Source: JBCCCJ01 sp039029315
GTDB lineage: Bacteria > Bacteroidota > Bacteroidia > J057
NCBI GenBank assembly: GCA_039029315.1
Contig: JBCCGK010000074.1
Location: 1 to 63,486 of the forward strand
DNA: 63,486 nt
Direction of reading: 5' to 3'
The notes beneath the pieces are model-generated. The model did not search any database. It was not told where the DNA came from and saw nothing but the letters and a program-made list of their open reading frames with translations. Numbering within the stretch: position 1 is the first letter of the stretch; every line of letters starts with the position of its first letter. Positions 1-7,983 of this stretch are shown in pieces. The translations under genes and the position numbers were made by a program.

Positions 1-1
1 C

Positions 2-190
2 AATACCCGCATCCTCAAAGGGAAAAACAATCATTTCAGGAAAAGTAAAAAGGGAAATTATCATATCCGTACCCCCAAATCCGAAAAGGAGAAACAGAGG
101 GCTGATGCTTCGCTTTTTCCTGCCGAAGCTTTCGTCCCCATCAGTGAGGTGCTCTCTACGGTAGATCAGCTCTGCAAAATCCTGCCTAAG
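2..190 (+). pseudogene. Open frame cut by the insertion sequence
   Basis: The frame starting at base 2 is open for 63 codons with no start in the window. It reads a basic, lysine-rich stretch followed by a segment ending VDQLCKILPKL, and then runs into the left end of the insertion sequence at 191 (stop at 238, inside the element). It could be the end of a gene interrupted by the element. I do not recognise the family, and no clear continuation is seen beyond the right end at 1916. It may be chance. Confidence 0.3.
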
Positions 191-1916
191 CTGGTTCATC
201 GTCAATTTTGCTGCATTCCCTTCCTCATCCTGCCCTAGATCGGTACAGGACTCTTCTTCGAAGTAGTTCAAAACCAGCTCTTCCATACATTTGTCTTTTG
301 ATATTCTTGAGCCGATTGATTTGCCCCTCTACCTGCCCATTGCTCCATGGAAATGTCAAGGCTGCTTGGACAGCATCTTTATCTCTGAGTAATTTTTCAA
401 CAAAGTTGACCATTGGTGGGATTTGACAGGCTTGTGCTTTTTTTATCCAGTCCTCCCAAGCTTCTTCTTTCCTGTGTTTGATCATTTGAATGAATTCCTG
501 GATGGCAGGATAGGATTCCTGAATTTCTTTACATGATTCTCGCAGGGTGGCACAAAATCTTTTTTCCTCTTCCGTTAGCTCCTCAGCATTCTTACTCAAA
601 AGTATACTTGCCTTGCGAGCAGAAAATGTTGGTGGTTTTCCTTCATGTCTCACTTGTTGGTTTCTTGGACCTCGAACCATCCCAAAGAGCCGCTTGGTCA
701 GGCGATAGACACTCCCACGCTTGATAGAGCTGTCCTTCTCATGAAGCTCCCGCCATAGTTGAGTCGGACTGTGCACTCCTTCACCCCATCTCTTCTTCAG
801 ATAATTGATATGTGGTCTTAAGGATGGATAGGCAGTTCTTGCCAAAGCTCGTCGAGAAAATTCTTCAGCAGCCATATAATTGCGAACGGTTTGTCGATGG
901 ATCCCTAGTTCTCTAGACATATAATAGATGCTTTTGCCTTCTTTCTGAAACTGTTTGACTTTGAGAAAATTGGCTAAGCGAATGCTGTCTGCATGGCTTA
1001 ATGTTTGTTCTTCATAGGACAGCATCTGATATGGTTGTTCTTCCTTTTCTTCCTTCTCTTGGCCATGATAGGCATAGGTTGCCAATTTGATTTGCGGAGC
1101 TTTCCCCCTCAAAATTCGCTCAATGACTTCTCCCATATTCTTGAGCAAGTGCCACCGGTCTGCTATCTGAATCGCATCTGGGGCTCCTTCCTTTGCTCCT
1201 TCAGCATAACACCCAGCTCGATCCCGACTAATGATTTCAACACCAGGATGATTATTCAACCAGTCCTTGAATGATTCTGCGCTCTTTTCTGGAAGCAAAT
1301 CAATCGGTTTACGTTTTTCCAGGTCCACCAGAATTGTTCCATAGCTATGCCCTTTTCGGAAGGCCCATTCATCTACTCCCAGAACACGAGGCGTGTCAAA
1401 GCCAATTGTTGAGCTTCTGAAAATGATCCGAAGCATAGTTGAGGGACTAACAGCTATACCTTGAATATGGGATAGGTCTGCGCCGACTTTGCCACCACAG
1501 GAAAATCCTATCATCTCCAGGCAGTCATTGACACGTTGAGTACGCCTCGCATAGGGAAAGATTTCTTTGTCAAATCTTTCCGTGAACATCTTTTGTTCAC
1601 ACTCATCATTGCGACAATAAAATCGCCTGGCACGAAGACGGATCCTAACCCTTCGGAAGGCCCAAGGCGCGTCCATCAATCTACGATGATAGTGGCTCTG
1701 GATATGAGAAGAGAAGGTTTGGCATAAGGGACAGCGAGAGCTTGATCTACAAGAAACTACATCCAGGGCAACCAAGGTCTGCGAAATCTCTGCTTTCAAA
1801 AGCTTCAAGCCAGAAATAGAGGGAAGTAATTGTTGAGCAAGGGACATTCAGTAAGTTACCTCGCTAGATTGATAGAGGGGCTATAGATCTATGCAGCAAA
1901 ATTGACGATGAACCAG
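191..1916. mobile_element. ISL3-family insertion sequence
   Basis: The element is bounded by a 25-bp perfect inverted repeat: 191-215, beginning CTGGTTCATCGTC, and its reverse complement at 1892-1916. ISL3-type ends usually begin GG, so the true tips may be 193 and 1914. It holds one transposase gene on the minus strand, about 1.7 kb in all, the usual size for the family. ISL3 elements normally make 8-bp target duplications. The flanking bases here (cctaagct before 193, agtttcta after 1914) do not match, so one side has changed since insertion. Confidence 0.9.
225..1847 (-). CDS. ISL3-family transposase
   Basis: DDE transposase of 540 residues, expected to cut and rejoin the ends of its own element. 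An N-terminal zinc-finger-like region has C39/C42 and C78/C83. A helix-turn-helix-like region follows, and then the catalytic core: D159 in GVDEWAF, D209 in SRDRAGCY and E507 in SNGQVEGQINRLK, the ISL3 signature. The frame is full length and has no internal stop, so the element is probably still active. It fills the element almost from end to end, and the stop lies about 10 bases inside the left inverted repeat. Confidence 0.95.
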   Translation of the reverse strand: MSLAQQLLPSISGLKLLKAEISQTLVALDVVSCRSSSRCPLCQTFSSHIQSHYHRRLMDAPWAFRRVRIRLRARRFYCRNDECEQKMFTERFDKEIFPYARRTQRVNDCLEMIGFSCGGKVGADLSHIQGIAVSPSTMLRIIFRSSTIGFDTPRVLGVDEWAFRKGHSYGTILVDLEKRKPIDLLPEKSAESFKDWLNNHPGVEIISRDRAGCYAEGAKEGAPDAIQIADRWHLLKNMGEVIERILRGKAPQIKLATYAYHGQEKEEKEEQPYQMLSYEEQTLSHADSIRLANFLKVKQFQKEGKSIYYMSRELGIHRQTVRNYMAAEEFSRRALARTAYPSLRPHINYLKKRWGEGVHSPTQLWRELHEKDSSIKRGSVYRLTKRLFGMVRGPRNQQVRHEGKPPTFSARKASILLSKNAEELTEEEKRFCATLRESCKEIQESYPAIQEFIQMIKHRKEEAWEDWIKKAQACQIPPMVNFVEKLLRDKDAVQAALTFPWSNGQVEGQINRLKNIKRQMYGRAGFELLRRRVLYRSRAG

Positions 1917-2143
1917 TTTCTAGCGGATTGTGCACAAGGCCAGGAATCAACGATTTCCCTTTGGAGGGGGCTGGGGGAGGAATAGAATAAGCATAGGTAA
2001 GTATGTCCACATCCTTCATTGAAAAATGGCAGGTGAGATCTTGATAGGATATTGGGATTCCTATTTTGACCAAAGTCAAACTTAGAATCGATATATTTTC
2101 CACAATCAGTTATATGATAATCAGCGCGTTAGAAAACAACGAG

Positions 2144-2155
2144 CGTATCTATACG
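2144..2155. promoter_or_regulatory. Distal putative BlaI-type operator
   Basis: Palindrome CGTAT-CT-ATACG, 54 bases before the repressor start. The same CGTAT-N2-ATACG core recurs at 2183-2194, with centres 39 bases apart (close to four helical turns). BlaI/MecI dimers bind short dyads and autoregulate, so this is likely an operator. That is inferred from position and symmetry only. Confidence 0.6.
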
Positions 2156-2182
2156 TCAATAAACGAAAAAATAGTTGATCGG

Positions 2183-2194
2183 CGTATAAATACG
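2183..2194. promoter_or_regulatory. Proximal putative BlaI-type operator
   Basis: Palindrome CGTAT-AA-ATACG, 14 bases before the ATG of the BlaI-type gene. It repeats the core of the dyad at 2144-2155. Its closeness to the start means that a bound repressor would cover the transcription or translation start. Confidence 0.6.
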
Positions 2195-2208
2195 TTGTAC
2201 ATTTGACT

Positions 2209-2589
2209 ATGGATTCATTAACACCTACCGAAGAAAAAATCATGCAAGTGATCTGGGACTTGGAACAATGTGTGGTCAAAGAAATAATCGATCAATTGCT
2301 TCCCCCACCGCCGCCATATTCCACGATTTCATCTGTCGTTCGGATTCTTGAAAAGAAAGGCTTTGTCGGACATAAAGCCTATGGGAGAACTTACCAATAC
2401 TACCCATTAATCAGCAAAGAGACTTATCGAAAGTTCTCTTTCCGAAAAATGATGTCAGCATATTTTGATGGCTCATATCAACAGATGGTTTCTTTTTTGG
2501 TCAAAGAGGAATCCATCGACAAGGAAGAATTCCAACATCTTCTTGACCTCATAGACGAAGATGAACATCGTAAAAATTCACCATCATGA
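2209..2589 (+). CDS. BlaI/MecI-family transcriptional repressor
   Basis: Winged-helix repressor of 126 residues, normal for the family. The N-terminus (LTPTEEKIMQVIWDLEQ) and the wing segment (YSTISSVVRILEKKGFVGHK) are typical of BlaI/MecI, which bind DNA as dimers and are inactivated by proteolysis when the partner sensor is triggered. A TTG six bases upstream (2203) is also in frame; the ATG at 2209 fits the family N-terminus better. The stop overlaps the start of the M56 gene by four bases (ATGA), so the two are co-transcribed and probably translationally coupled. Two matching palindromes lie just upstream. Confidence 0.9.
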   Translation: MDSLTPTEEKIMQVIWDLEQCVVKEIIDQLLPPPPPYSTISSVVRILEKKGFVGHKAYGRTYQYYPLISKETYRKFSFRKMMSAYFDGSYQQMVSFLVKEESIDKEEFQHLLDLIDEDEHRKNSPS

Positions 2590-4088
2590 TGCCCCTATTG
2601 TTTTCCTACCTACTTGCTTCAACATTATGCTTGTCAGGAATGTATGGCTGCTATATGTTGTTTTTCCATGGCTCCCTTCCAGCGAAATGGAATAGATGGA
2701 TACTCTTGGGAACAGTGTTTTTGAGTTTGGTTCTTCCTGCCAACACTATCTCGATTGAAGTTCCTGTTTCCATGGAGACTGTTTCATTGGCGACTCCACT
2801 TCACACCTGGCTACCGAAACCAAATCTCTCAGATAGCTCTTTAGAGATTATTCAGCCAATAGGCAATCTGGAAATGAATCAGGAAGTTAATATTTGGATC
2901 ATTTTTCTCTTTGTGTATATGGCAGGTTTGGGGATGCTCGCTATTCAGTTTTTGAAAAGAATACGCACACTTGGCCAACTCATCTATGAAAGTAGTGGAA
3001 ATAAATATCCAGGCTATACCATTCTCTATCAGGAAAAGGACATGATGCCTTATTCATTCTGGCGATATGTTTTTGTCAATGAAGATTTTGAAGAACTGCC
3101 AAAGCAGGAAAAAGAATGGATGCTGACACATGAATTGGTACATATTAGAAATCTCCACAGTCTTGATATCCTCCTGTTGGAATTGATGCGTATTGTTTTT
3201 TGGTTCAATCCACTCCTTCCCTTGATCACTCAAAGGCTAAAGGAAGTGCATGAATATATTGCTGATGAAGAAACTGTTCAGGATCAATATGTGCATGCGT
3301 ATGCGAGGCTCCTGGTACATTCAGTCGGAACTGTTAAAGCGATTCCTTTTGTCAATGGCTTCGCCCAATCTATGCTATCCAAACGAGTGCAACGCTTGCT
3401 GGGGCCAACAAAGGTGGGGAGCAAAAAGCTTGCGTTACTCATTCCGATTATTGGATTGTTTGTCTTTACCTTCTCTTGCGATGTACAGCCTATTCCCAGG
3501 AAGGCCGATTCTATCACTGAGCTAAAGCCTGAAATCGTCCTGCCTAAATCATCCCAGTCCCTTAGTATAGAAGAGGATGTTCAGGTAAATTATCTCCCCG
3601 CTATCAAACCTATCAAAGGCCAGATTTATTCAGGATTTGGGATGAGGATGCATCCAGTCTTCAAGATTCGAAAGCGACACACTGGTATAGACTTTTCCGC
3701 TGAAATAGGGACTCCTGTCCACGCAACAGCAGATGGTGTGATAGACTTTGTTGGGACCAACAAAGGAGGATATGGCATTTATATTGATATTCTGCATGAG
3801 AAAACAGGGTTTAAAACAAGATATGCGCATTTGTCCAAAGGCCTATTCTCGAAAGACCAGCATGTCAAAAGAGGAGATATCATAGGATTTAGTGGGAATT
3901 CAGGTCTTTCCACCAAACCCCATTTACACTATGAGGTGATGATGAAGGATAGTTCCAATGCTAACTCCTGGATTAAAAAGAATCCAGCTGATTATTTCCC
4001 GATTGATATGGTGCCTGAACAAATTGAAGAGAAAATCCAGGCTTCAATCATTCGGCGGTCAGTTGAAGATAATATGTCTATGGATTGA
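2586..4088 (+). CDS. M56 sensor peptidase fused to M23 endopeptidase
   Basis: Membrane protein of 500 residues. The N-terminal part is BlaR1/MecR1-like M56: several membrane helices, the zinc motif HELVH at 182-186, and a third ligand candidate E223 in EYIADEE. After another hydrophobic helix (about 282-297) there is a linker and then an M23 (LytM-type) domain at about 345-470, with H365 and D369 in HTGIDF, H415 in RYAHL, and H446/H448 in HLHYE. All expected zinc ligands are present. Canonical BlaR1 carries a penicillin-binding sensor domain in that place; here it is a peptidoglycan-hydrolase fold. The role is inferred: the outer domain meets cell wall and the M56 domain relays to BlaI. Confidence 0.9.
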   Translation: MMPLLFSYLLASTLCLSGMYGCYMLFFHGSLPAKWNRWILLGTVFLSLVLPANTISIEVPVSMETVSLATPLHTWLPKPNLSDSSLEIIQPIGNLEMNQEVNIWIIFLFVYMAGLGMLAIQFLKRIRTLGQLIYESSGNKYPGYTILYQEKDMMPYSFWRYVFVNEDFEELPKQEKEWMLTHELVHIRNLHSLDILLLELMRIVFWFNPLLPLITQRLKEVHEYIADEETVQDQYVHAYARLLVHSVGTVKAIPFVNGFAQSMLSKRVQRLLGPTKVGSKKLALLIPIIGLFVFTFSCDVQPIPRKADSITELKPEIVLPKSSQSLSIEEDVQVNYLPAIKPIKGQIYSGFGMRMHPVFKIRKRHTGIDFSAEIGTPVHATADGVIDFVGTNKGGYGIYIDILHEKTGFKTRYAHLSKGLFSKDQHVKRGDIIGFSGNSGLSTKPHLHYEVMMKDSSNANSWIKKNPADYFPIDMVPEQIEEKIQASIIRRSVEDNMSMD

Positions 4089-4164
4089 TACCTGTTCGGC
4101 TGATGTGAACATACCAGATCTATTTTGCTGACTTATTGGAATTCTGCAAGAAGTCCCTCTATTG

Positions 4165-5322
4165 TTATCCTGGATCATCCCGATATCGCCAAAGATTTCC
4201 CATAAGGTTGGGCTCTTCTTCGATGGCTAGAATGAAAATATCCGGTCGTTCTTTCCGCACAATATGAAGTTTTGCTCGATATTTCCACTCATCAAAAAAA
4301 CTGATGGTTTCCCGAAAATGCGGTGCGAGAAATGGGATAAGGGACTCTCCAAATGAATCATGGATCAGCATCAACTTAGGACTGGCAGAATCAGGGCCGA
4401 GGAGGAGTTGTGTATATTTCTTAGCAGGCTTTGACTCAGGAGGCAACTGATAGGGAGGCTTGGGACCAGGCTTTGCAGGAGCAAGTAGATGTATTTTGGG
4501 AAAGGTATCCATATAGCTGGAAATATTCAGAGCTACTGCGAGATTGCCTACATGATGCGTCTTTCTCTCAATGGAAATATCCTCCATCCCGAGTGGGTGT
4601 AATTCAGGATAACGAGATTGTAAGTGTTGAATAATGCTTCTTTGTGCTTCAAAGGCCCCATAATCATTCCAATGATTGTCAAGCTTATGGAATAAAAACA
4701 TCTCGGATGCTTGTTTTCGATCAAACAATGGTTTTCGTAAATCCAGCAGGTCTACATCTGTATTTGCTTGTAGATGCGTCAGTAATTGATCTGCCCGAGA
4801 GAGCCCTGGAGTTCTGGAAAGATAGTCTGGAAGATATTCAGGATAAATAGACAGTTTGTTTGGGATGAGGCAGAACAAAAAATGGCAATCCAGTTTTTCC
4901 AGAGAGTCCTTTCTTCTTTGGAGTTCTTGACCAAGATCTGTTAGTTGATAAGCTTCATATAGGTTTTGTCCGAAATAATTGTCTACGCTATTCATATCCA
5001 GGAACAACCATTGATTCTTGCCCGGGAGAGAATGATGATCAGCTGGTGGACGATGAAAAATGGAGAGATTCATATGGGTATTGAGCGAGATCAAGAGGTT
5101 CCGAAAACTGAAATGATCTGTATACCAGGCTTCAAATTCCTGTGGGAATGGATCGAGATAAGTAATATTAAAGATCGGTCTTGCTGCGAGTCGACGATTT
5201 TCTGTCGATTGTATTTCCTGAACCCATCCAAATTGATCATTGAGAAAGGGGAGAGATAGCAAACTGATGAACCATATGAGGATCAGTTTTCTGTAGGGAA
5301 TAGAATGTTTTGCTGAGATCAT
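4165..5322 (-). CDS. AlgJ/AlgX-like SGNH acetyltransferase (copy 1)
   Basis: Protein of 385 residues anchored by one N-terminal helix (about 12-28), with the rest outside the inner membrane. The catalytic pattern of the AlgX/AlgJ (DHHW) group is present: D215-x-H217-W218 and nucleophile S323 in HDSFG. These proteins move acyl groups, delivered by a partner MBOAT protein, onto an exported polysaccharide. The start overlaps the stop of the upstream MBOAT gene by one base (TAATG), so the pair is coupled. It is paralogous to the protein at 6826-7983, with the serine at the same residue number. No polymerase or other alginate genes are near, so the substrate is unknown. Confidence 0.85.
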   Translation of the reverse strand: MISAKHSIPYRKLILIWFISLLSLPFLNDQFGWVQEIQSTENRRLAARPIFNITYLDPFPQEFEAWYTDHFSFRNLLISLNTHMNLSIFHRPPADHHSLPGKNQWLFLDMNSVDNYFGQNLYEAYQLTDLGQELQRRKDSLEKLDCHFLFCLIPNKLSIYPEYLPDYLSRTPGLSRADQLLTHLQANTDVDLLDLRKPLFDRKQASEMFLFHKLDNHWNDYGAFEAQRSIIQHLQSRYPELHPLGMEDISIERKTHHVGNLAVALNISSYMDTFPKIHLLAPAKPGPKPPYQLPPESKPAKKYTQLLLGPDSASPKLMLIHDSFGESLIPFLAPHFRETISFFDEWKYRAKLHIVRKERPDIFILAIEEEPNLMGNLWRYRDDPG

Positions 5323-6773
5323 TAGAATCGGAAGTAGATAAAAGCATTATAAGAGTTGACTGCGAGGAACATTGTACAGATTCCAAGAACAATTGGAACG
5401 AGAATATAAAGGGAAAGGGTCGCCAGATTGTTCATCATATCATCAGAGAGCTTGAAACTCTTCAGAATGGAGATTAGTCTTTGTTCCAAATATGGGAATA
5501 CGCCAAAAGCCCCAGCAATTCCGAACAGACTTACCAGGAGAAATGCTGGATGAAAGATATATGAATCTATTTCGGAATAACTTGAAGAGGACTCCCAGAC
5601 AAAAAGCTTGGAGACATACAAATAGGCATGTAAAAAATTGTCTGCTCTGAACATAACCCAACTCATCCAGACCACACCAAGGGTATAAACGGATTTGGTC
5701 CAGGCAGGGAGACCATTCAATACTCTGCCCCACCTTCCTCGTTCCAGGAGCATGAAACATCCATGCACCAGTCCCCAGATCACAAAATTCCAGCTCGCTC
5801 CATGCCAGAAACCAGTGAGGAAGAAGACCAGTAAGAGGTTGAACAAAACACGATTGGCGCGGCGCTGGTTGCCTCCGAGTGGGATATAAACATAATCCCG
5901 AAACCAGCTGGATAAACTGATATGCCAGCGTCGCCAGAAGTGCCGGACCGATTGGGCCAGATAAGGAAAGTCAAAATTCTCAGGGAAATGAAAACCCAAT
6001 AAGCGTCCCAATCCTATCGCCATGTCTGAGTAGCCAGAGAAGTCATAGTAGATCTGCATGGCAAAGGCAAAGAGGCCGATCCAGGCTTGATAACTCAACA
6101 ATTCATCTGTTGAGCTGCTAAAAGCGGCATCTGCCACCAACGCAAATTGGTTGGCAAGCAATATCTTCTTTGCCAGGCCAAGAAGAAAGCGTTGGATCCC
6201 CTTGATCTGATCTTCCGTTGTGATTACTCTGGATTTGAGACTAAATTCCAGATCTTTATATCGAACAATCGGTCCTGCAATCAACTGAGGAAACAAAGAA
6301 ATGTAGAGAGCCAGGCGAAATACATTTTTCTGCACCTGTACTTCCCGCCGATAGAGATCGATCAAATACGAAATCGCTTGAAAGGTATAGAATGAGATCC
6401 CAATTGGGAGCGCAAGATTGGGTTTAGCTATGGGCGATAATTGAACATACTCCCCCAAAATATTCAGATTTGAGATAAAAAAATCTGCATATTTGAAGGT
6501 GGCAAGAATTGTCAGATTGATCCCGATACCGACACCCAGAATCCACTTCGCATGCTTTGGGGAATCCAGAAACTGAAAAAGAAGCCTCCCGCAACAGTAA
6601 TTGATCACAATAGAGATCAGCAACAAAATGGACAGAGAGACGCCTCCCCATGCAAAAAAAATCAAACTCCCTATCAACAAAAAGCCATTTCTGTATTGAG
6701 AAGGAATCAAGGAATTCCCGATCAAGATAATCGGCAGGAAAATAAATAGAAACACCAGGGAGGAGAAAAGCAT
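5322..6773 (-). CDS. AlgI-like MBOAT O-acyltransferase (copy 1)
   Basis: Polytopic membrane protein of 483 residues of the MBOAT family. It carries the AlgI/DltB-type signatures RRWHISLSSWFRDYVYIPLGG (H284) and GFWHGASWNF (H324, the conserved histidine), plus many hydrophobic helices. Such proteins carry acyl groups across the inner membrane to a periplasmic SGNH partner. It is followed directly by its AlgJ-like partner at 4165-5322. The N-terminus closely matches the second copy (FSSLVFLF in both) and the motifs fall at the same residue numbers, showing duplication of the whole two-gene unit. Confidence 0.92.
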   Translation of the reverse strand: MLFSSLVFLFIFLPIILIGNSLIPSQYRNGFLLIGSLIFFAWGGVSLSILLLISIVINYCCGRLLFQFLDSPKHAKWILGVGIGINLTILATFKYADFFISNLNILGEYVQLSPIAKPNLALPIGISFYTFQAISYLIDLYRREVQVQKNVFRLALYISLFPQLIAGPIVRYKDLEFSLKSRVITTEDQIKGIQRFLLGLAKKILLANQFALVADAAFSSSTDELLSYQAWIGLFAFAMQIYYDFSGYSDMAIGLGRLLGFHFPENFDFPYLAQSVRHFWRRWHISLSSWFRDYVYIPLGGNQRRANRVLFNLLLVFFLTGFWHGASWNFVIWGLVHGCFMLLERGRWGRVLNGLPAWTKSVYTLGVVWMSWVMFRADNFLHAYLYVSKLFVWESSSSYSEIDSYIFHPAFLLVSLFGIAGAFGVFPYLEQRLISILKSFKLSDDMMNNLATLSLYILVPIVLGICTMFLAVNSYNAFIYFRF

Positions 6774-6825
6774 GTGTCAAATGGTTATGCTCACTCCTAA
6801 CGGGAACTGGAAAAGAGATGCTGCA

Positions 6826-7983
6826 TCAATCTGTTAAATTCTTCCAACGATTCCGATGCAACCCATGCAGACTAGATTCCAAAACCAGATCAATATAAAC
6901 TGTGGGCTGTTCTTGCTCAACAATCTCTTTTTTGTAGCGATATTTCCAACTGTCAAAAATATAAACAGAGCGGTCAAAATGGGCAGATAAAAATGGCATA
7001 AGAAAAGAACCGAAAGAATCTCGCAAAAGAACCATTCGATGGCCTGTTGGGGCACAAGCGGTGTAGACTCGCTCATAATTGGGCTTGTAAGGGACATCCT
7101 TCGGAACCCGATAGGGAACTTTTGGTGCTTTGGTGACAAACTGCCACTTGTCTACAGCATCAAAAATGGTATCGGGAAAACTTTTAGGAAATCCCATCAT
7201 ACGGGCATAGTCTCCTTGCCGAACCACCTGAGATTCCCACCCAAATGTTGCAAAAGGAAGGGCCTGCATTTCAGGAAAATCCTGCTGAAGCATCTCCATG
7301 ATGGCCTCGTAACCAATGAATGCGCCGACAAAATTCCAATGACTGTCATGTTTGTAATAAATGTAATTGCCGGGATATTTGTCCTTGGATGCTTGAAGAA
7401 TGGGACGTAGGTCAAGCATTTTTAAACTTGATTCGTTTTGAAGGTGCTCGACAACCTGATCGGTTCGAGTTTCTATGTCAAGATCTTGCAGGTATGGTGG
7501 GACGTATTCAGGATATGCACTGAGTTTGTTGGGAATGATGACGAGATAGTAGTGACAATTCTGCGCTCGTAAGGCCTTCTCGCGGTGCGCTAGTCCATTG
7601 GCCAATTGCTGGAGTTCTTGTTGTGAGAATTTTCCACCACCATGAAGAAACACCCAATCGCTCGCGCCAGAGTAGAGCCATTCCTTTTGGCCCATGATGA
7701 CCCGACCTGTTCCTGATTTTTGGAAGCCGAATGTTTGCAATCGTTGATGAGATCGGAGAAACTGATTCCTCAAAGGAAAATGATCCTGATACCAGGTATC
7801 GAATCCAGTCGGAAAAGCAAGGAGCTGGTGACTGGAATCCAGGGAGGGGAAATCAGCCAACTTACGGTTCTCAGTATTCTCGAAAGTAGGCAAAACATGC
7901 AAACTTCCCTCCAGACTAGGCAAGACCAAGAGGAGAACGAATCCTCCAATCAACAGAAAGATTGGGAGTTGCTGTTTCATCAA
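6826..7983 (-). CDS. AlgJ/AlgX-like SGNH acetyltransferase (copy 2)
   Basis: Protein of 385 residues, exactly as long as copy 1, with one N-terminal membrane helix (about 7-24). Catalytic residues are D213-x-H215-W216 (KHDSHWN) and S323 (RDSFG). Shared blocks with copy 1 include ENR(R/K)LA near the N-terminus, PNKLS.YPEY.P and a closing W.YR segment, but much of the rest has diverged, which suggests a different glycan or position. The start overlaps the upstream MBOAT gene by four bases, and the next gene (MBOAT copy 1) begins 52 bases downstream on the same strand. All four genes are likely one operon. Confidence 0.85.
   Translation of the reverse strand: MMKQQLPIFLLIGGFVLLLVLPSLEGSLHVLPTFENTENRKLADFPSLDSSHQLLAFPTGFDTWYQDHFPLRNQFLRSHQRLQTFGFQKSGTGRVIMGQKEWLYSGASDWVFLHGGGKFSQQELQQLANGLAHREKALRAQNCHYYLVIIPNKLSAYPEYVPPYLQDLDIETRTDQVVEHLQNESSLKMLDLRPILQASKDKYPGNYIYYKHDSHWNFVGAFIGYEAIMEMLQQDFPEMQALPFATFGWESQVVRQGDYARMMGFPKSFPDTIFDAVDKWQFVTKAPKVPYRVPKDVPYKPNYERVYTACAPTGHRMVLLRDSFGSFLMPFLSAHFDRSVYIFDSWKYRYKKEIVEQEQPTVYIDLVLESSLHGLHRNRWKNLTD

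Noticed and set aside
1864..2103. Open frame of 79 codons on the minus strand over the right end of the IS
   Set aside because: It reads through the inverted repeat and low-complexity proline codons; no motif and no sensible start.
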